Below, one piece after another: positions 61,586-64,000 of a stretch of DNA of 64,000 nucleotides; position 1 is the stretch's first letter; every line of letters starts with the position of its first letter. The position numbers were made by a program, and so were the translations under genes. The notes below the pieces were generated by a model, which saw only the letters and a list, made by a program, of their open reading frames with translations, was not told the DNA's origin and ran no database searches. The DNA comes from Palsa-461 sp040414865 (lineage in GTDB: Bacteria > Actinomycetota > Acidimicrobiia > Acidimicrobiales > RAAP-2): the NCBI GenBank assembly GCA_040414865.1, contig JBEDUR010000142.1, forward strand, positions 17,731 to 81,730, read 5' to 3'.

Positions 61586-63105
61586 CCGGCGGCCGCCTGG
61601 AGCATCGCCCGGACGATCGGTCCGGCCACCGACGCGCCCGAGGTGTTCAGCGGTTGGAAGGGGACGACCACGGCGATGGCCACCTTGGGAGTGTTGGCCG
61701 GCGCGAAGCCGATCATCCAGTCGGACACCGAGCTGACGTTGGGAAAACCGACCTGGGCGGTGCCCGTCTTCACCGCGACGTCGAGCGAGGGCGGGAAGAT
61801 CCCGGTGGCCGTGGCTCCCGGTGCGGTCGCGACCGCCTGCATCAACGGGACGATCTGGGCGGCCGCCTCGGCCGACATCGCCTGTTTCCAGACCCTCGGC
61901 TGATAGGTCTGCACGACTCCGCCCTGGGCGTCGGTGATCTTGTTCAGGAAGTGCGGCGCCATGACGGCCCCGTGGTTCGCGACCGCCCCCGCGACCAGCG
62001 CCATCTGCAAGGCGGTGGCGGCCACGTTCTGCTGGCCGAAGGCCGAGTACGCCTGGCCCGGGACCCCCGGGGTCCCGGAGGGGCTCAGGTCATGGGCGGT
62101 CGGGTAGATCGAGGGGTTCACAAACCCCGAGGGGAGGTCGATCGGGGGCCGCTGGTTGAAGCCGAAGAGAGCGGCCTGCTCAGCCAGGTTGTCCCCGCCG
62201 AGCAACAGGCCGAGCTGGGCGTAGCCGGGGTCGCAGGACTGCGGGAGCATTTGGACGATGGTCCCGCCGCAGGCGTTGGCCCGCACGGCAGTGTCGGCGT
62301 CGTTGCAGATTTGGAGATTGGTGTCTGGGATGTTGCTCAGGCACGCCGTGGGCGGGAAGTTGTAGGGGGCGAGGGAGGGATCGAGGTTGTAGATGGCCGC
62401 GGTGGTGATGACCTTGGCGGTCGACCCGGGGAGCAGGGTGCTGTAGGCGGCCAGCGGGTAGAGGGGACGGAAGCCCTCCCCGTCGGGCTGCTGGTAGAGC
62501 GACCGAGCCTGGGCCTGGGTCTGGTAGCTGGTCGAGACCAGTGGGGTGGGGTCATAGGTCGGGGTCGAGTACATGGCCAGGATCGCGCCGGTGCTGGGGT
62601 CGATCGCGACGATGGACCCGTCTTTGTTCGGACCCGGCAGGCCGTTGAGCGCGTTCTCGGCCGTTTGCTGCAGGGTCGGGTCGATGGTCAGGGTCAGGTT
62701 GTCGACCGTCGGTGGGGATGGGCTGAGCAGCTGGCTCAGTGTCTGTGCCGGGTGGCTGTGCAGCCCGAGCTGCTGGTCGTAGTAGGCCTCGACGCCGGTG
62801 TCGCGGAAGTAGGGCGAGTTGGTCCCGAGGATCTGCGAGTAGAGCGCGCCCTGGGGGTACTGACGCTGGAACTGGTAGGTCTTGGCCCCCGACGGAGCGA
62901 TCCGGACCGATTGGGCCAGGACGGTGCCGTCAGCGGCGAGGATGACCCCTCGGTCGTTGTTGTAATTCGGGACCTGATTGACCGGGTTGTCGCTCGAATG
63001 AGAGAGCGCGTTGGCCCGTCGGAATTGGATGTTGGCGAGCTGGATGACCACCAGGGCGAAGCAGATGATCATCACGAGCCCCAGCCACCGGATGCGGCGA
63101 CCCAA
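61582..63105 (-). CDS. Penicillin-binding protein, class B transpeptidase (PbpA-like)
   Basis: A 507-residue membrane-anchored transpeptidase. One N-terminal helix (WLGLVMIICFALVVIQLANI) precedes a short dimerisation region (NNDRGVILAADGTVLAQS). Active-site motifs are S228-T-A-K231 (PGSTAKVITTA), SCD at 290-292 in place of the usual SxN, and KTGT at 446-449. It cross-links peptidoglycan. FtsW/RodA is often beside pbpA in actinobacteria but is not in this window, unless beyond a gene further upstream. Confidence 0.92.
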   Translation of the reverse strand: MGRRIRWLGLVMIICFALVVIQLANIQFRRANALSHSSDNPVNQVPNYNNDRGVILAADGTVLAQSVRIAPSGAKTYQFQRQYPQGALYSQILGTNSPYFRDTGVEAYYDQQLGLHSHPAQTLSQLLSPSPPTVDNLTLTIDPTLQQTAENALNGLPGPNKDGSIVAIDPSTGAILAMYSTPTYDPTPLVSTSYQTQAQARSLYQQPDGEGFRPLYPLAAYSTLLPGSTAKVITTAAIYNLDPSLAPYNFPPTACLSNIPDTNLQICNDADTAVRANACGGTIVQMLPQSCDPGYAQLGLLLGGDNLAEQAALFGFNQRPPIDLPSGFVNPSIYPTAHDLSPSGTPGVPGQAYSAFGQQNVAATALQMALVAGAVANHGAVMAPHFLNKITDAQGGVVQTYQPRVWKQAMSAEAAAQIVPLMQAVATAPGATATGIFPPSLDVAVKTGTAQVGFPNVSSVSDWMIGFAPANTPKVAIAVVVPFQPLNTSGASVAGPIVRAMLQAAAG

Positions 63106-63158
63106 GCCCGGCTCCTTTCCTCGATCGGAGCGAGCCTAGAGGGGACAGCGGGTCGTGC

Positions 63159-63857
63159 TCAGTCAGTCAGGCCTTCTTCCTTGTTCGACCAGGCCCAACG
63201 GGCGGCCTCGAAGGCGACTGCCGGGTGGACTCCCCGGCGGAGCAGGTGGCGTTCGATGCCGGCGTCGTCGACGCCGAGCTCGGCCAGGTCCAGGGCAACG
63301 AGCTTCGCCTGGCGCCGGCGTCGGGCCGAGGGGTCGGACACCGCCGTCTCGGCTAGCCAGTCGCGGTGCTCGGCTTGGAGAGTCTCCGGGAGCCGGAGCA
63401 GCAGGCGCCGCCATACGACCGGCATCCTGGTCCGGACCGCGAGGAGCTCGGGGCCCGACCAGCGGGCCAACCCATAGTTGACGCAGCGACCAAGGCCTCG
63501 CCGCAGCGGCGAATGGTCGCCGCCGCTCCACTCCAGTCCGAAGCTCCGGGCCGTTTCCGCCAGGTCGAGGCGAGCACCTTCGGTGTCGTCCTCCAAGAGA
63601 TCGGCCAGCCGTCGTACGAGCCATGTCGCCGTCGGGCCGAGAACCGGCAGCCAAAACCGCTCGACATAGCGCGATCTCGCGTCGAAGCCCTCAGGGGTGC
63701 CGCTGGCAGCGGCGCCGCCCCAGGGCTCCAGCGCAACGACCTCTGTTCGGCGGAGGGGAGCCGATCGCGGCGACACCGTTGTCACGGTCTGATCGGGGGC
63801 CACGATGCATGGTTGCCCGAAGGCCTTGCTGCGCACCTTGCTGCGGACCGCGGACAT
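63159..63857 (-). CDS. Hypothetical protein (232 aa)
   Basis: I do not recognise a domain. It is a soluble, Arg- and Leu-rich helical protein. A likely folded core runs from about residue 55 (SRYVERFWLPVLGPTATWLVRRL) to the end (HPAVAFEAARWAWSNKEE). There is no signal peptide, metal motif or nucleotide motif. The first 50 residues have lower complexity, so the true start may be further in. It lies 53 bases upstream of the penicillin-binding protein on the same strand. Confidence 0.6.
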   Translation of the reverse strand: MSAVRSKVRSKAFGQPCIVAPDQTVTTVSPRSAPLRRTEVVALEPWGGAAASGTPEGFDARSRYVERFWLPVLGPTATWLVRRLADLLEDDTEGARLDLAETARSFGLEWSGGDHSPLRRGLGRCVNYGLARWSGPELLAVRTRMPVVWRRLLLRLPETLQAEHRDWLAETAVSDPSARRRRQAKLVALDLAELGVDDAGIERHLLRRGVHPAVAFEAARWAWSNKEEGLTD

Positions 63858-63920
63858 CGCCCGGCGCCCGCCCGGGCGCTCGCGTAGGGTGCAGGCAGGG
63901 TTCGAGAACGGAGGCCCCCA

Positions 63921-64000
63921 ATGGAGCGGTTCGAAGGGCGCATCGCAGTCGTGACCGGCGGGGGGACCGGCATGGGCCGAGAGTTGGTCCGCCAGCTCGC
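63921..64000 (+). CDS. SDR-family oxidoreductase, 5' end only
   Basis: The last 80 bases hold a gene start: ATG 63921 preceded by GGAGG (63910-63914), encoding MERFEGRIAVVTGGGTGMGR and then ELVRQL. VTGGGTGMGRE is the TGxxxGxG NAD(P) site of short-chain dehydrogenases. The rest lies beyond the window. Confidence 0.85.
   Translation, partial: MERFEGRIAVVTGGGTGMGRELVRQL

Noticed and set aside
61282..63477. A 731-codon open frame on plus, opposite the penicillin-binding protein
   Set aside because: Antisense shadow: no recognisable domain, and it runs across two real genes.
1..64000. tRNA, rRNA, insertion sequences, integrase or attachment sites
   Set aside because: No T-loop-like clusters with matching stems, no transposase or recombinase motifs and no flanking inverted repeats were recognised.

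Overview
The window is 64 kb of very GC-rich, densely packed bacterial DNA (roughly two thirds or more G+C by eye) with frequent GTG and TTG starts, many 4-8 base gene overlaps and short intergenic gaps. It looks like chromosome from an actinobacterium. A homodimeric AceE pyruvate dehydrogenase E1, SUF iron-sulfur assembly with SufU, many acyl-CoA enzymes, a short MutY and a LytR-CpsA-Psr protein all fit that phylum, and an uncultured Acidimicrobiia-like lineage is a reasonable guess. That placement is inference. I found no rRNA, tRNA, CRISPR array, insertion sequence, prophage or attachment site.

Layout: 1-2.5 kb holds a gene tail, a type B carboxylesterase and a nitroreductase. 2.6-6.2 kb is an osmoprotectant-type ABC transporter: ATPase on minus, two permeases and a binding protein on plus. 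6.5-13.4 kb holds a methyltransferase and then a branched-chain acyl-CoA (leucine/isovalerate-like) group: enoyl-CoA hydratase, luciferase-like oxidoreductase, carboxyltransferase, acyl-CoA dehydrogenase and HMG-CoA lyase. 13.6-16.8 kb holds a hypothetical gene, lgt and an NlpC/P60 hydrolase. 17.1-21.4 kb carries three candidate ethylmalonyl-CoA pathway genes (mcl, mcd, mch) with a methyltransferase and a DUF6941-like protein. 21.4-28.1 kb holds mutY, a Baeyer-Villiger-type monooxygenase, an acyl-CoA ligase, a metallo-beta-lactamase-fold protein, an RmlC-like epimerase and a Thr-rich membrane protein.

28.4-36.9 kb is a split SUF locus. On plus are sufB, a small four-Cys protein, sufD, a Rieske ferredoxin and sufC. 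On minus, converging on it, are a second sufC, sufS and sufU, with an LCP-family gene between. 36.9-40.9 kb holds a glyoxalase-II-like hydrolase, an acyl-CoA dehydrogenase without the usual base, an alpha/beta-hydrolase homologue without a nucleophile, thiE and an HhH-GPD repair protein.

41-50.8 kb is a pyruvate dehydrogenase/lipoate region: aceE, rnhA, an SDR, an aldo/keto reductase, lpd, the acyltransferase E2, and one open frame that fuses octanoyltransferase (LipB) to lipoyl synthase (LipA). The SUF genes, Fe-S-dependent lipoyl synthase and lipoyl-dependent dehydrogenase form a functional chain. 50.9-55.7 kb holds a hydrolase, a DUF455-like ferritin-fold protein and a coupled 2-hydroxyacid dehydrogenase/ThDP-enzyme pair. 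55.9-64 kb holds metH, divergent from a cobalamin adenosyltransferase coupled to leucyl aminopeptidase, then a penicillin-binding protein, a hypothetical and the first bases of an SDR gene.

The most distinctive items are the LipB-LipA fusion, the four-Cys protein inside the suf operon, the duplicated sufC in a split locus, and two genes (mutY and the 2-hydroxyacid dehydrogenase) whose conserved N-termini extend upstream of any ATG, GTG or TTG.
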